A stretch of DNA of 64,000 nucleotides from Methylomagnum ishizawai (GCF_019670005.1 NZ_AP019783.1:826501-890500); one strand, 5' to 3'; positions 17,888-27,508 are shown, numbered from the stretch's first letter. Notes: a model not told the origin generated them from the letters alone. Program-made: numbers and translations.

Positions 17888-18444
17888 TGCCACCCCGCTC
17901 GATCATCGAAACCCTGTCGCCCGAAGTCCGCGATGCACTAAACGCCAAGCTGGTGGGATCGGCATTCGGCGACCTGGACGGCATGGTGACTTGGCTGGCC
18001 GGCCAGGGTATTACGGTTTCCCGCTCCACCATCGGCGCATATAGCCAGAAGCTGAAAACCACGATGGAGCGGGCCATATCCCGCGCCCGCGAGCGCGTTG
18101 AGGTCGCCCGCGCCCTGGGGCCGATGTCCGACGGCGACAAGGCGGCGCTGCTTGAATCGACCGAAATGGTCTTGCTCGACCAGCTCATGGAGATCATGGA
18201 GTCGTGGGAGGACGTGAAGCCCGAGAATCGGCCTAAGGCGCTGGCCGGGTTGATCCGGGCCGCGAGCGACCTGGGCGGCTCGGCGCGGGGCACCGCGAAG
18301 TGGCGGAAGGAGTTCGAAGAGGGAATCCGGGCGGAAGAGCGGGCCAAGGCGGCGGAAACGGCGGTGGCCATCGCCAAAAAGGGCGGTATGTCGAAGGACA
18401 CCGCCGAGGCCATCCGTCGGGAAATCCTGGGGATCGCGGCATGA
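17887..18444 (+). CDS. Mu gp27-like small terminase subunit, DUF3486
   Basis: 185 residues. It starts with an HTH-bearing N-terminus (MPPRSIIETLSPEVRDALNAKL, GITVSRSTIGAYSQKL) and continues as long helices, as in DUF3486 proteins that precede the Mu gp28 terminase. It should recognise the packaging substrate and pass it to gp28. A TTG three bases upstream is an alternative start. Its stop overlaps the gp28 start by 4 bp. Confidence 0.85.
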   Translation: MPPRSIIETLSPEVRDALNAKLVGSAFGDLDGMVTWLAGQGITVSRSTIGAYSQKLKTTMERAISRARERVEVARALGPMSDGDKAALLESTEMVLLDQLMEIMESWEDVKPENRPKALAGLIRAASDLGGSARGTAKWRKEFEEGIRAEERAKAAETAVAIAKKGGMSKDTAEAIRREILGIAA

Positions 18445-19976
18445 GCGCGGCCCCGGCCAGCCTCCTGCCGTACCAACTGCGCTGGATCGACGATCCCAGC
18501 CCGTTCAAGGTCGCCGAGAAAAGCCGCCGCACCGGCCTAACCTGGGCCGAAGCCTCCGACGATGTGATTATCGCCGCCCTCGCCAAATCCGAAGGCGGCA
18601 TGAACGTGTACTACATCGGCACCGACAAGGAAATGACCGAGGAGTACATCGACGCCTGCGCGATGTGGGCCAAGGCGTTCAACCACTACGCGACCGCGAG
18701 GGAGGATGGCTTCTGGGACGAGGCCGAAGAGGAGGAAGACAAGCACATCAAGACCTTCCGCATCCGCTTCCCCGAATCCGGCCACAGCATCCTGGCGCTG
18801 GCGTCCCGGCCCCGCAAGCTGCGCGGTCGGCAAGGCGTCCTGGTGGGCGACGAGGCGGCGTTCCAGGACGATTTGCCGGGCCTCCTGAAGGCGGCGATGG
18901 CGTTCCTGATCTGGGGCGGCAAGGTCCGCCTCATCAGCACCCATTTCGGCGAGGCCAACGATTTCAATCAAACCCTCCTAGACATCCGGGCGGGTACCCG
19001 CAAGGGTAGCATTCACACCATCGAATTCCGCAAAGCGGTGGCCGAAGGACTGTATAAGCGGATTTGCCTGCGGATGGGCAAGGCATGGACGCAGGAAGCC
19101 GAGGACGCCTGGGTGGAGGACACCTATGCGTTCTATGGCACCGACGCCCCGGAGGAACTGGACTGCATCCCCAGTCAGGGCGGCGGGCTGTATCTGCCCC
19201 GGCCCTTGATAATGCAGTGCATGGCCGAGGGCATCCCCATCCTGGCCTGGGCGCAGCCCGATGATTTCGTGCTCGACCCGGAACGCCTGGACATCACGCG
19301 CCAATGGATCGCCGATACCCTCAAACCCATTCTGGACAACCTGCCGGGGCGGCGTAGCGTCTACGGCCAGGACTTCGCGAGGGATGGCGACCTCTCCGTG
19401 ATCTGGGTTTTGCAGGAGGATGGGGCGCGTTGGCGGATGGCCTTCGCGGTCGAGCTGCGCAACATGCCGTTCGATGTTCAGGCGGAAATCCGCGATGCCA
19501 TCCTGGACCGCCTGCCCCTGCTCCATTTCGCCAACTTCGACGCCAGGGGCAACGGCCAAAGCCACGCCGAAGGCGCTTTGCAGAAATACGGCGAGTCCCG
19601 TGTGGGCTGCGTCAAGGCCACCGTCGAGTGGTATTCGATCTATTTCCCGAAATACAAGAAAGCCTACGAATCCCAGGAAATCGAGGTGGCCAAGTCGGAG
19701 GACATCGTCGCCGACCACCGGCATGTGATCCTCAAGAAGGGCGTGCCGGGGATGGACGACAAGCGGAGCCTGGGCGCGGACAAGCTGCCGCGCCATGGTG
19801 ATAGCGCTGTGGCCGGGGTGTTGGCCTGGGCGGCGACTTTGGCGGAAGGTGGCCCGGTGGATTTCGCCACCGGCGGCCACACCCGCCAGAGCCTGGGCGG
19901 CTACGCCCTGACCGGGGCCGGGAATCGCGACGAGGGGCCGGAGGATTATCGCGACTATGGCGGGTGGGACCTATGA
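18441..19976 (+). CDS. Mu gp28-like large terminase subunit
   Basis: 511 residues from the ATG at 18441. The ATPase core shows FKVAEKSRRTGLTWAEA (Walker A-like, arginine-rich as in Mu-type terminases) and GVLVGDEAAFQDD (Walker B with catalytic Glu). The C-terminal RNase H-fold nuclease has YGQDFARDGDLSVIWVL and an Asp-rich end (HGDSAVAGVLAW). It packages DNA into proheads. It is full length and looks intact. Confidence 0.93.
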   Translation: MSAAPASLLPYQLRWIDDPSPFKVAEKSRRTGLTWAEASDDVIIAALAKSEGGMNVYYIGTDKEMTEEYIDACAMWAKAFNHYATAREDGFWDEAEEEEDKHIKTFRIRFPESGHSILALASRPRKLRGRQGVLVGDEAAFQDDLPGLLKAAMAFLIWGGKVRLISTHFGEANDFNQTLLDIRAGTRKGSIHTIEFRKAVAEGLYKRICLRMGKAWTQEAEDAWVEDTYAFYGTDAPEELDCIPSQGGGLYLPRPLIMQCMAEGIPILAWAQPDDFVLDPERLDITRQWIADTLKPILDNLPGRRSVYGQDFARDGDLSVIWVLQEDGARWRMAFAVELRNMPFDVQAEIRDAILDRLPLLHFANFDARGNGQSHAEGALQKYGESRVGCVKATVEWYSIYFPKYKKAYESQEIEVAKSEDIVADHRHVILKKGVPGMDDKRSLGADKLPRHGDSAVAGVLAWAATLAEGGPVDFATGGHTRQSLGGYALTGAGNRDEGPEDYRDYGGWDL

Positions 19977-21604
19977 GCGCCTGGGATCGATTCAAGCACG
20001 CCTGCGGCCAGTTCGCCGAACCGGCCCAGCCCGCCCCCGCCCCCGAAGCCGAACAAGGCCCGGCCCTGGTCGGTGTCGAGATCGCCTCGACCGGCGAGGG
20101 CCGGGACATCACCCGCGGCTATGTCGATGGCCTGTTCCTGCTACAACCCGAGGACGCCCTCCTGGTCGGCAAGCTCGGCGGCGACCTGGACGGCTACCGG
20201 GCCATCTTCTCGGACCCGGAAGTGAAAATCGCCTGGGACCAGCGGGCGCTGGGCTTGATCGCCCGCGAATGGTACGTCGAGCCGGGGGCCGACGACCGCA
20301 AATCGAAGCAGGCGGCGGACCAGGCGCGGGAAATCCTCACCCACATCGGCTGGGACGAGGCCACCCGCAAGATGCAGCTCGGGGTGTTCTGGGGCCATGC
20401 CTTCGCCGAATGCCTATGGGCGACCGACGGCGCGACCATCACGCTCGACAGCCTCAAGGTGAAGAAGCCCAAGCGCTTCGGGTTCCGGCCCGACGGCACC
20501 CCCGTCCTCCTGACAATGCGCCAACCCATGGGCGAACCCCTGCCGCCCCGGAAGTTCTGGCGCTTCGCCTCCGGTGCCTTGGACGACGACGAGCCGTATG
20601 GGCTGGGCCTCGCGCACTGGCTGTACTGGCCGGTGTGGTTCCGGCGCAACGGCGACAAGTTCTGGGCGGTGTACCTGGAGAAATTCGGGATGCCGACGGC
20701 GGTCGGCAAGCATCCGCCGGGCGCGGAAAAAGCGGAAAGGGACAAGCTGCTCCAGGCCGTCCGCGCCGTACACCGGGATTCGGCCATCACGATCAGCAAC
20801 AACATGTTGATCGAGCTGCTCGAAGCCGTGCGGGCCTCCGGGGCCGACTACGACAAGTTCGTCCAGCGCTGGATAACGACGATCTACCGCTTGATCGTCG
20901 GCCAGGATTTTTCGATCACCGGCGCGGGCGGGCAGTACAAGGGCGACAACCTGATGGACGTGCAACGCTCGCTCATCAAGGCCGACGCCGACCTGATCAA
21001 CGTGTCGTTCGCCCGCCAGGTCGGACGCTGGCTGGCGGACTGGAACTTCCCCGGCGCGACCCCGCCCCGCATCTGGCGGCGGGTGGAGGACGCGCCCGAC
21101 CTGGCCTCGCTGTCCGACACCCATTCCAAACTGTTCACCGTGGGGTACCGGCCCACCCTGGACCAGGTGTCGGAAACCTATGGTGGCGAGTGGGAGCCGG
21201 TGCCCGTCGGCACCGCGCCGACCGGCGGCGACCCCAATCCGCCGCCCCCCGCGCCGGACGCGCCGCCGGTGGAAATGGCGGAAGACACCGCCCGGCCTCC
21301 GGCCCGCGCCGGTACCGGCTGCCCAACCTGCGCCGCGTTCGCGGAGGCCGGACCGCCCGACGCCCTGGACGATCTCCGGGATTTGGCCCTGGACGGTTGG
21401 AAGGCACAGATGGAACCCTTGGTGAATCCACTGTTCGCGGAATTGGACGCGGCCATCGCGCGGGGCGAAACCGTGGCGCAGTTCCGGGCCAAGCTGCCCG
21501 GCTTGATGGAGAAGATGCCGGTGGATCAAGTGGTGGCGGCGCTGACCGAGGCCGGCTTCGTGGCGCGGCTGGCGGGGGAAGTGGGGATCGATGTCAATTC
21601 GTAA
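19973..21604 (+). CDS. Mu gp29-like portal protein, DUF935
   Basis: 543 residues from MSAWDRFKHACGQ. DUF935 features are visible: GLFLLQPEDALLVGKLGGDLDGYRAIFSDPEV near the N-terminus, FWGHAFAECLW and IVGQDFSITGAGGQYKGDNLMDVQRSLIKADADLI in the core. The Pro-rich tail contains a CPTC pair. As the portal it forms the dodecameric vertex for DNA entry and tail joining. Start and stop overlap neighbours. Confidence 0.92.
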   Translation: MSAWDRFKHACGQFAEPAQPAPAPEAEQGPALVGVEIASTGEGRDITRGYVDGLFLLQPEDALLVGKLGGDLDGYRAIFSDPEVKIAWDQRALGLIAREWYVEPGADDRKSKQAADQAREILTHIGWDEATRKMQLGVFWGHAFAECLWATDGATITLDSLKVKKPKRFGFRPDGTPVLLTMRQPMGEPLPPRKFWRFASGALDDDEPYGLGLAHWLYWPVWFRRNGDKFWAVYLEKFGMPTAVGKHPPGAEKAERDKLLQAVRAVHRDSAITISNNMLIELLEAVRASGADYDKFVQRWITTIYRLIVGQDFSITGAGGQYKGDNLMDVQRSLIKADADLINVSFARQVGRWLADWNFPGATPPRIWRRVEDAPDLASLSDTHSKLFTVGYRPTLDQVSETYGGEWEPVPVGTAPTGGDPNPPPPAPDAPPVEMAEDTARPPARAGTGCPTCAAFAEAGPPDALDDLRDLALDGWKAQMEPLVNPLFAELDAAIARGETVAQFRAKLPGLMEKMPVDQVVAALTEAGFVARLAGEVGIDVNS

Positions 21605-21613
21605 TGCCGCGCC

Positions 21614-23041
21614 ATGCCCGTCAAGCTAGACCTCCTCCCCGCCGAAGAGGCCATCAAGGCCCTCGAAGCCAAGGGCTACAAGCTCTCCTTCGACCACCGC
21701 GACGTGCTGGCCGAGGAACACACCAAGAACGTCACGGTCGCCAAGATGCTGCGGGTGGACCTGCTGCAAACCGTCCAGGACGCCCTGGTGCAGACCGAAA
21801 AACAAGGCTGGGATTTGAGGCGCTTTTCCCAGGAGCTCCGGCCCACGCTAGAAAAAGCCGGGTGGTGGGGCAGGCAGGAGATGACCGATCCCCTGACCGG
21901 CGAAGTCAAAACCGTGCAACTGGGCAGTCCCGCCCGGCTTCAGATCATCTACGACACCAACCTCCGAACCAGCTACAGCGCCGGGCGCTGGATGCGCGGC
22001 GAAAGGTCGGCCCAGGCACTCCCCATCCTTCTATATCGGACCATGCGCGACACCCGCGTCCGCCCGCTCCATGCCGCGTGGGACGGGACCGCGCTGCCCC
22101 GGTCGGATGCGTGGTGGGACACCCACTATCCGCCGAACGGCTGGCGCTGCCGCTGCATCGCCTATCCCATCTCCGAGGCCGATGTCCAAACGCTCAAGGA
22201 TTCCGGGCGGGTCGAAATCAAGACCACAGCCCCGCCGACCCGGACGGTCGAATGGACCAACCCCCGCACCGGCGAAGTCCGGCAAGTGCCCCTGGGGATC
22301 GATCCCGGTTTCGACTACAACCCCGGCAAGGCCGCCCAGGCGCATTTGGATGGGCTGTTGAGGGAGAAGGAAGCCGCGCTGGCCAAGTCCATCGCGGCCC
22401 CGGTCCAACCCGCGCCGCGCCGCGCCACCCTGGATAGCCTATCGGTGGTGCAGCAGGAACGCCTGTCGGTGGATTTCCTGGATACCATGCGCCAGGCCGT
22501 GGCTGGATTGCCAAAGCCGGTGAGGACGCCCCTGGCCGCCGAAGGCTATGAGATCGTCGTGGCCCCGGAATTGACGCGGGCGCTGCCCGGCCTGGCCGGA
22601 ATCCGGCCTCGGGGCTATCCCGAAGGGTATGCTTGGGAAAATTCCAGTGGCGTTACGATGGGGAAGACCATCGCCGTAGCCGAACACTATACCGAGTTCG
22701 GCTCCGGGCGGCGCGTGGCCGAGCCGGTTCCGGCGGGAGTCCTGCGGCACGAGGTCGGCCACGCCTTCGATATGGCGAGAGGGCTATCCAGGCATCCAGA
22801 TGTGGTTGCCGCCTATGCCAAGGATGCGTCCGCCCTGCGGGCCGCCCTGCCATCCATCGCCGATCCCGATGCCGTCGACGATCTGGAGTACGCCTTGCAA
22901 CCGGGCGACGCCGGTATAGAGGAAGCGGTAGCCGAAGTCCTGGCCGATCTATCCGGCGGCGGCTCGTTCCAATATATTTATCCAGCAAAAGCGTTCCCGG
23001 CCCTAGCCGGTCTGCTTAAACCCTTACTGGAGGAAAACTGA
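21614..23041 (+). CDS. Mu gp30 (MuF) head protein fused to zincin protease
   Basis: 475 residues in two parts. Residues about 1-240 are the phage Mu F-like minor head protein, with the diagnostic RTMRDTRVRPLHAAWDG...WDTHYPPNGWRCRCIA block. Residues about 270-475 are not part of ordinary MuF. They contain RHEVGHAFDMARGL, an HExxH zinc-metalloprotease site, and a downstream IEEAVAEVLADL that could give the third ligand. MuF proteins carrying C-terminal effector domains are known from polymorphic MuF toxins. The fusion may be a protease injected with phage DNA or acting in head maturation. Confidence 0.85.
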   Translation: MPVKLDLLPAEEAIKALEAKGYKLSFDHRDVLAEEHTKNVTVAKMLRVDLLQTVQDALVQTEKQGWDLRRFSQELRPTLEKAGWWGRQEMTDPLTGEVKTVQLGSPARLQIIYDTNLRTSYSAGRWMRGERSAQALPILLYRTMRDTRVRPLHAAWDGTALPRSDAWWDTHYPPNGWRCRCIAYPISEADVQTLKDSGRVEIKTTAPPTRTVEWTNPRTGEVRQVPLGIDPGFDYNPGKAAQAHLDGLLREKEAALAKSIAAPVQPAPRRATLDSLSVVQQERLSVDFLDTMRQAVAGLPKPVRTPLAAEGYEIVVAPELTRALPGLAGIRPRGYPEGYAWENSSGVTMGKTIAVAEHYTEFGSGRRVAEPVPAGVLRHEVGHAFDMARGLSRHPDVVAAYAKDASALRAALPSIADPDAVDDLEYALQPGDAGIEEAVAEVLADLSGGGSFQYIYPAKAFPALAGLLKPLLEEN

Positions 23042-23042
23042 T

Positions 23043-23255
23043 ATGGCGCGTTTCTTTCTGGGGCTAAAGGAGGGTGGGGATATCCGTGTGCGGTCGCTGA
23101 TCCAGGAGGAAGACTCCAATATCCATGCCCCGTTCAAGACCCTCATCCCCAAGGGCGCGACCTTCCTGGGGCTTTCCTACGAGCGCCTGACCGAGTTGGC
23201 CACCGCGCCCGGCTGGATCGATACCCGCGACGATGGGACCGCGATTGGGCCATGA
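23043..23255 (+). CDS. Small protein after the MuF-zincin gene
   Basis: 70 residues (MARFFLGLKEGGDIRVRSLI, LIPKGATFLGLSYERLTELATAPGW). It begins two bases after the gp30 stop and overlaps the next gene start. No family is recognised. Because effector-bearing MuF genes can be followed by an immunity gene, an inhibitor role for this protein is conceivable but unsupported beyond position. Confidence 0.6.
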   Translation: MARFFLGLKEGGDIRVRSLIQEEDSNIHAPFKTLIPKGATFLGLSYERLTELATAPGWIDTRDDGTAIGP

Positions 23256-23827
23256 CCACCTTCCGCATCGACATCGACGACCGCCAGTTCATCGAATACT
23301 TCAACCAACTGGGACGGAAGCTCGGCGACCTGCGCCCGGCCATGGATGCGCTGGGCGCATTGTTGGAATCCCGCGTCCACCTCCGCTTCGACAGCAAGAC
23401 CGATCCGACCGGCGCGGCCTGGACGCCCTGGGCACCGTCCACCGCCAAGCAACGCGCCAAGTCGGGGCGCGGCACCCTGCTCGAACATACCCGGCGGATG
23501 CTGGATTCGCTCACCCATGTCGCCGACGAGGATTGGCTGGAAGTCGGCTTCGGCGTGCCCTACGCCGCCGCCCACGAGTTCGGGGCGCATGTCCAGGTCG
23601 CGGCCCGGTCCCAGCAGGCCTATTTCAGGCAAGGGAAGGATGGCACCGTCGGCAACCATTTCGTGAAGAAGTCGAAAAGCAATTTCGCGCAGTGGGTCAC
23701 CATCCCCGCCCACGGGTTCGATCTCCCCGCCCGGCGGATGCTGACCGCCGACGGCGAGAACCTGGGCCGGGGCGACCGCGAGGCCATCCTGGCCCGCCTC
23801 CGGGCCTGGATCGAAGAAGGGCTTTGA
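23252..23827 (+). CDS. Mu gpG-like virion morphogenesis protein
   Basis: 191 residues. The signature is that of the phage virion morphogenesis family: FNQLGRKLGDLRPAMDALGALLESRVHLRF, AWTPWAPSTAKQRAK, GTLLEHTRRMLDSL, VGFGVPYAAAHEFGA, PARRMLT. In Mu this protein links head completion and tail joining. It is the last gene of the first head block, and a probable terminator follows. Confidence 0.88.
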   Translation: MTTFRIDIDDRQFIEYFNQLGRKLGDLRPAMDALGALLESRVHLRFDSKTDPTGAAWTPWAPSTAKQRAKSGRGTLLEHTRRMLDSLTHVADEDWLEVGFGVPYAAAHEFGAHVQVAARSQQAYFRQGKDGTVGNHFVKKSKSNFAQWVTIPAHGFDLPARRMLTADGENLGRGDREAILARLRAWIEEGL

Positions 23828-23874
23828 GAAGCCCGTAGCGGCCCGCAAGGCCCAACCCGCCACCCTGGGCCCGG

Positions 23875-24002
23875 AAAAATCGTTATCGCGATTTTTAAAT
23901 GGGGTTTAAACGGGTCTACGGGCCATGTCCGTTTGACGGTCCCGGCCCTCCTGGTCAAGATGTAAAAAGCCTCCCCGATAAGTCCGCGACACCTGTCGCG
24001 GG
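23875..24002. terminator. Two hairpins between the head gene blocks
   Basis: AAAAATCG-ttatcg-CGATTTTT (23875-23896) is an 8-bp stem with T-rich arms. CCGCGACA-cc-TGTCGCGG lies about 90 bp further right (near 23984-24001). Both sit in the 207-bp gap between the gpG-like and gpI-like genes, so this spacer probably ends one transcript and may start the next. Confidence 0.45.
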
Positions 24003-24034
24003 ATTCCTCGCCCCCGGCCCCCTACCATGGGGCC

Positions 24035-25198
24035 ATGAACGCCAATTACCCCCCCATCGAGATCGCCAGCCCCGGCAAGCGCCGGGCGTTGAACGGTGCT
24101 GAATTCGAGTTCACCCCGGCCATCCTGGCCGAGCTGGCCGAATACGATCCCAAGGTCCACGAAGCGCCCATCGTGCTGGGGCATCCCCAACTCGACGATC
24201 CGGCCTACGGTTGGCTGGGGACGGCGGCGGTCGACGCCGCCACCGGCAAACTGGTCGGCACGCCCTCGACCCTGACGCCCGAGTTCGCCGAGGCCGTGCG
24301 GGAGAAGCGCTACCGGAAGGTGTCGGTGTCGATCTACCTGCCGGATTCGCCCGGCAACCCCCGTCCCGGCAAGCACACCATCAAACACGTCGGATTCTTC
24401 GGTGCCCACGCGGTCGCCGACAAGGGGCTGCGCCCGTACCAGTTCGCCGCCGACGAACCCGGCACGCTGGAATTCTCCGACTGGCAAACCTTCGGCGTCC
24501 TGCGCGGCGTCCTGGGCGTGTTGGGGCGGGTGCGGGATTGGGTGCTGGACGAGCGGGGGCAGGAAACCGCCGACAAGCTCGTTTCCCGCGACGATCTCGA
24601 CTATCTGAACCGTTCGGTCGCCGAAGCCGAAATGCGTGAGCAGATGGAGGATATGGCCGATAACCCCCGCCCCCCCATGAACTATGCCGACCCGGAGGAT
24701 TCAACCGTGACCGGAACCACCAGTAAACCCGCCGAGTTCGCCGAGCGCGAACAAAACCTCAAACAGAAAGAAGATGCCCTCAAGGCGCGGGAAGCCGCGC
24801 TGAAGGCCCAGGAGCAAGCCGCCGAGCAGCGGCGTTGCGCCGACTTCGCCGAGCAGCTCGTCCAGGAGGGCAAATTGCTGCCCCGCGACCAGGCCGGATT
24901 CGCCGGCTTCCTCGCCAGCCTCCCGGCGGATGCCCCCCTCGAATTCGGCGAGGGCGAGGACGCCACCAAGACCACGGGCCGCGCCTGGTTCGAGTCCTGG
25001 TCGAAAGGACTGCCCAAGCGGGTGGATTTCGGGGAATGGGACAAGGGGGGCGGCGATGGCGGCGGGGCCGCGCCCAGCGACCAGGAGGTCGCCCGCCGCG
25101 CCCGCGCCTACAAGGCCGACCAAGAGGCCAAGGGCAATTATCCGAGCTTCGCCGAAGCGGTCGACGCCGTCCATAACAACCTGGATCGCCAGCCATGA
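24035..25198 (+). CDS. Mu gpI-like head protease/scaffold
   Basis: 387 residues. The N-terminal half resembles Mu I protease (IEIASPGKRRALNGAEFEFTPAILAELAEYDP, APIVLGHPQLDDPAYGWLG, KYRKVSVSIYLP-like region, HTIKHVGFFGAHAVADKGL). The C-terminal half has a coiled coil (EREQNLKQKEDALKAREAALKAQEQ), as in the scaffold portion (gpZ) read in the same frame. It would guide capsid assembly and then cleave scaffold. The 3' end overlaps the decoration gene start. Confidence 0.88.
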   Translation: MNANYPPIEIASPGKRRALNGAEFEFTPAILAELAEYDPKVHEAPIVLGHPQLDDPAYGWLGTAAVDAATGKLVGTPSTLTPEFAEAVREKRYRKVSVSIYLPDSPGNPRPGKHTIKHVGFFGAHAVADKGLRPYQFAADEPGTLEFSDWQTFGVLRGVLGVLGRVRDWVLDERGQETADKLVSRDDLDYLNRSVAEAEMREQMEDMADNPRPPMNYADPEDSTVTGTTSKPAEFAEREQNLKQKEDALKAREAALKAQEQAAEQRRCADFAEQLVQEGKLLPRDQAGFAGFLASLPADAPLEFGEGEDATKTTGRAWFESWSKGLPKRVDFGEWDKGGGDGGGAAPSDQEVARRARAYKADQEAKGNYPSFAEAVDAVHNNLDRQP

Positions 25199-25678
25199 AG
25201 ACCCCCCTCCTGACCAAGAACCACACCGCCGACGCCGCCATCGGTGCCCACCGGATCGTCAAGGCGGGCAGCGCCGACCGCTACGTGGCCACCGCCACCG
25301 CCGCGACCGACGCCCTCATGGGCGTTTCGGAATACGGCTGCACCGCCGCCGGCGACGGCGTGGACATCATCCAAAGCGGCATCGCCGAGGTCTACTACGG
25401 CGGCACCGTGACCCGTGGCGCGCCCCTGACCGCCGACGGCGACGGCGCGGCGGTCGCGGCGGGCGAGGGCGACCGCGTCATCGGCTATGCGGTGATCGCG
25501 GGCGTCGCCGGCGATATCGGCGAAGTGCTGGTGATCCCCGGCAACGGCGTGTCGAGCTTCCGGGCGGAAATCACCCTGACCGCCGCCCAGGTCAAGGCGT
25601 TGAACGCCGCGCCCATCGCCCTGGTGGCCGCGCCCGGCGCGGGCAAGGCCATCGTGCCGACCCTGGCCGTGTTCTTCA

Positions 25679-26524
25679 GAAGCTGTCTGGCAAAAATTCA
25701 GACGCATTTTGCAAGGGTGGTCCTCAGCATGGCGATGCGGATGACGTTCTCGGCGGTGCCGGTGAGGGTTTCGAAATCCTTGCTCAAGCGGCGGAACGAG
25801 CCGAACCAGGCGAACGTCCGCTCGACGATCCAGCGCTTCGGCAGGACGGCGAAGCCGTCCACGATCCGTTCGGAGATGTGCAGCACCAAGCCCAGCTTCT
25901 CGCTCACGAACCGGACCGCCGTGCCGCGATAGCCCGCGTCGCCGGAGAACGCCTCGATGTTGGGATGCTTCTCCGCCGCCCGGCGCATGACCTCGCAGCC
26001 GCGCACGGTGTCGCTCAGGTTGGCGGCGTGGACCTCGACATGCAGCAGGTGGCCCAGGACGTCCACGACGATGTGCCGCTTGTGCCCCTTCACGAGCTTG
26101 CCGCCGTCGATCCCCCGCTCCTCGCTGGCGTACTGGGTCTTGACGCTTTGCGAGTCGATGATGGCATAGCTCGGGGAGCGGGCCCGATGCTTTTTTTTCG
26201 ACGCCGCGCGTTGATCTCGTCCAGGGCCGCTTCCCAGACCCCGGCCTTGTTCCAGCGGCTGAAATGGTCGTACACGGTCTGCCAGGGCGGGAAGTCCTTC
26301 GGCAGCATCCGCCATTTGATGCCGCCCTCCACCACGTACAGGATGGCATCGACGATCCGCTTGCGCGGATGCTTGCTCGCGCTGCCGCGCCGGTCCTTCG
26401 GTTTGAAGTGGTGTTCGATCAACGCCCATTCAGCGTCGCTCAGGTCGCTTGGATAGCTCATGTCGGGGAACTCGGAGTCAAGGGGGGGTTGACTTTACAT
26501 GATTTATTTTTGCCAGACAGCCTC
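25679..26524. mobile_element. IS5-family insertion sequence in decoration gene
   Basis: 846 bp with inverted ends GA(A/G)GCTGTCTGGCAAAAAT and a 3-bp TCA target duplication (25676-25678 and 26525-26527). The TNA-type target fits the small IS427/IS1031-like group of IS5. Its transposase runs on the minus strand, against the prophage. Confidence 0.92.
25698..26461 (-). CDS. IS5-family transposase, two overlapping frames
   Basis: The first frame (26461 down to 26090) starts MSYPSDLSDAEWALIEHHFKP and carries the DUF4096-like N-terminal domain (KWRMLPKDFPPWQTVYDHFSRWNKAGVWE). The catalytic part is in the second frame (to 25698): Asp in YAIIDSQSVKT, Asp in FSGDAGYRG, Glu in RWIVERTFAWFGSFRRLSKDFE. 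The frames meet at an A/T-rich run near 26200 (KKKH), where a programmed shift is expected. Confidence 0.88.
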
Positions 26525-26832
26525 TCATGGATTACGGGACCACGGCCTACGACGGCATCGCCAGCGGCGAGGACCTGACCATCAAATACACCAACGGCAG
26601 CGGGGCCACCCTGATGACCATCGAGGCCACCGGCTTCCTCGACGCCAGCGCCGACGCCACCCGCTTCGCCCTCCCGACCACCGCCGCCGCCTTCACCCCG
26701 GCCGCCAACGCCGCCCTGGTCCTGCACATGGCGACCGGCGAGATCGCCACCGGCGACAGCCCGCTCAAGGTCCGGGTGGATTACAAGATCATCGACACCG
26801 CCTGGTAACACCATCCAACCACAGGAGCGCCC

Positions 26833-27454
26833 ATGGCCACCAACAATCCCGCCCAAACCCAAGCCCGGCTGACCCAGATCGCCATGGCGGTCAAGCCGCA
26901 GGGCATGATCGCCGACATGGTGCTGCCCCGCGTCGGCGTGCCCGCCGAGCTGTTCAAGTACACCAAGTTCGCGACCGCCGAGGCGTTCACCATCCCCGAC
27001 ACCCGGATCGGTCGCGCCTCCACCGCCAACGAGGTCGAGTTCACCGCCGAGCTGGCCGACGGCTCGACCAAGGACTGGGGCCTGGACGACTTCGTGCCGA
27101 AAAAGGACATGGACAAGTTCGCGTCCGGGGAAATCACCTACGACCCCATGGCGGTGGCGTCGGAAAACACCGCGCTGCTGGTGGCCCTGGCCCGCGAGAA
27201 GCGCATCGCCGACCTGATCTTCGGCTTGGCCACCTACGCCGCCTCCCTCAGGACCACGCTCAGCGGCTCGGACCAATGGAGCCACACCAGCTCCGACCCG
27301 GTGGCCGCCATCGACAACGCGGCGGAGTCCATGCTGCTCAAGCCCAATGTTCTGGTCCTGGGGCGGCGGACCTGGAAGCACCTGCGCAAGAACCAGAAGC
27401 TGGTCGCCGCCGTGCTGGCGCGGGATGGCGTCGGTGCGGCCCCCGGCGTCAGAA
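26833..27454 (+). pseudogene. Mu-like major capsid protein, truncated by IS3 element
   Basis: About 207 residues remain (MATNNPAQTQARLTQIAMAVKPQGMIAD, VPAELFKYTKFATAEAFTIPDTRIGR through NVLVLGRRTWKHLRKNQKLVAAVLARDGVGAAPGVR). This is the N-terminal two thirds of a Mu-type capsid protein. The frame runs into the IS3-family element at 27455 and its 3' end is not found beyond that element, so it was deleted rather than merely interrupted. An ordinary ribosome site (CAGGAGCGCCC) precedes the start. Confidence 0.85.
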
Positions 27455-27508
27455 TAGTTGTCGCCTCTAATTTTCCGAATGAAAGAGGAAAGAAGAGGAC
27501 AATTGCCC

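Larger units (their letters stand above)
25195..26808 (+). pseudogene. DUF2190-type decoration protein split by IS
   Basis: The 5' part (25195-25678) encodes MKTPLLTKNHTADAAIGAHR, then VKAGSADRYVATATAATDALMGVSEYGCTAAGDGVDI, typical of DUF2190 capsid decoration proteins. An IS5-family element is inserted at 25679-26524 with a TCA duplication. Removing the IS and one TCA joins the frame perfectly (APTLAVFF then MDYGTTAYDGIASG, stop at 26808). The intact protein was about 255 residues. The fragments together span 25195-25678 and 26528-26808. Confidence 0.88.

Noticed and set aside
19957-22437. An 826-codon open frame over the portal and gp30 genes
   Set aside because: Arg/Pro/Gly-rich shadow of two well-supported Mu-like genes in another frame.
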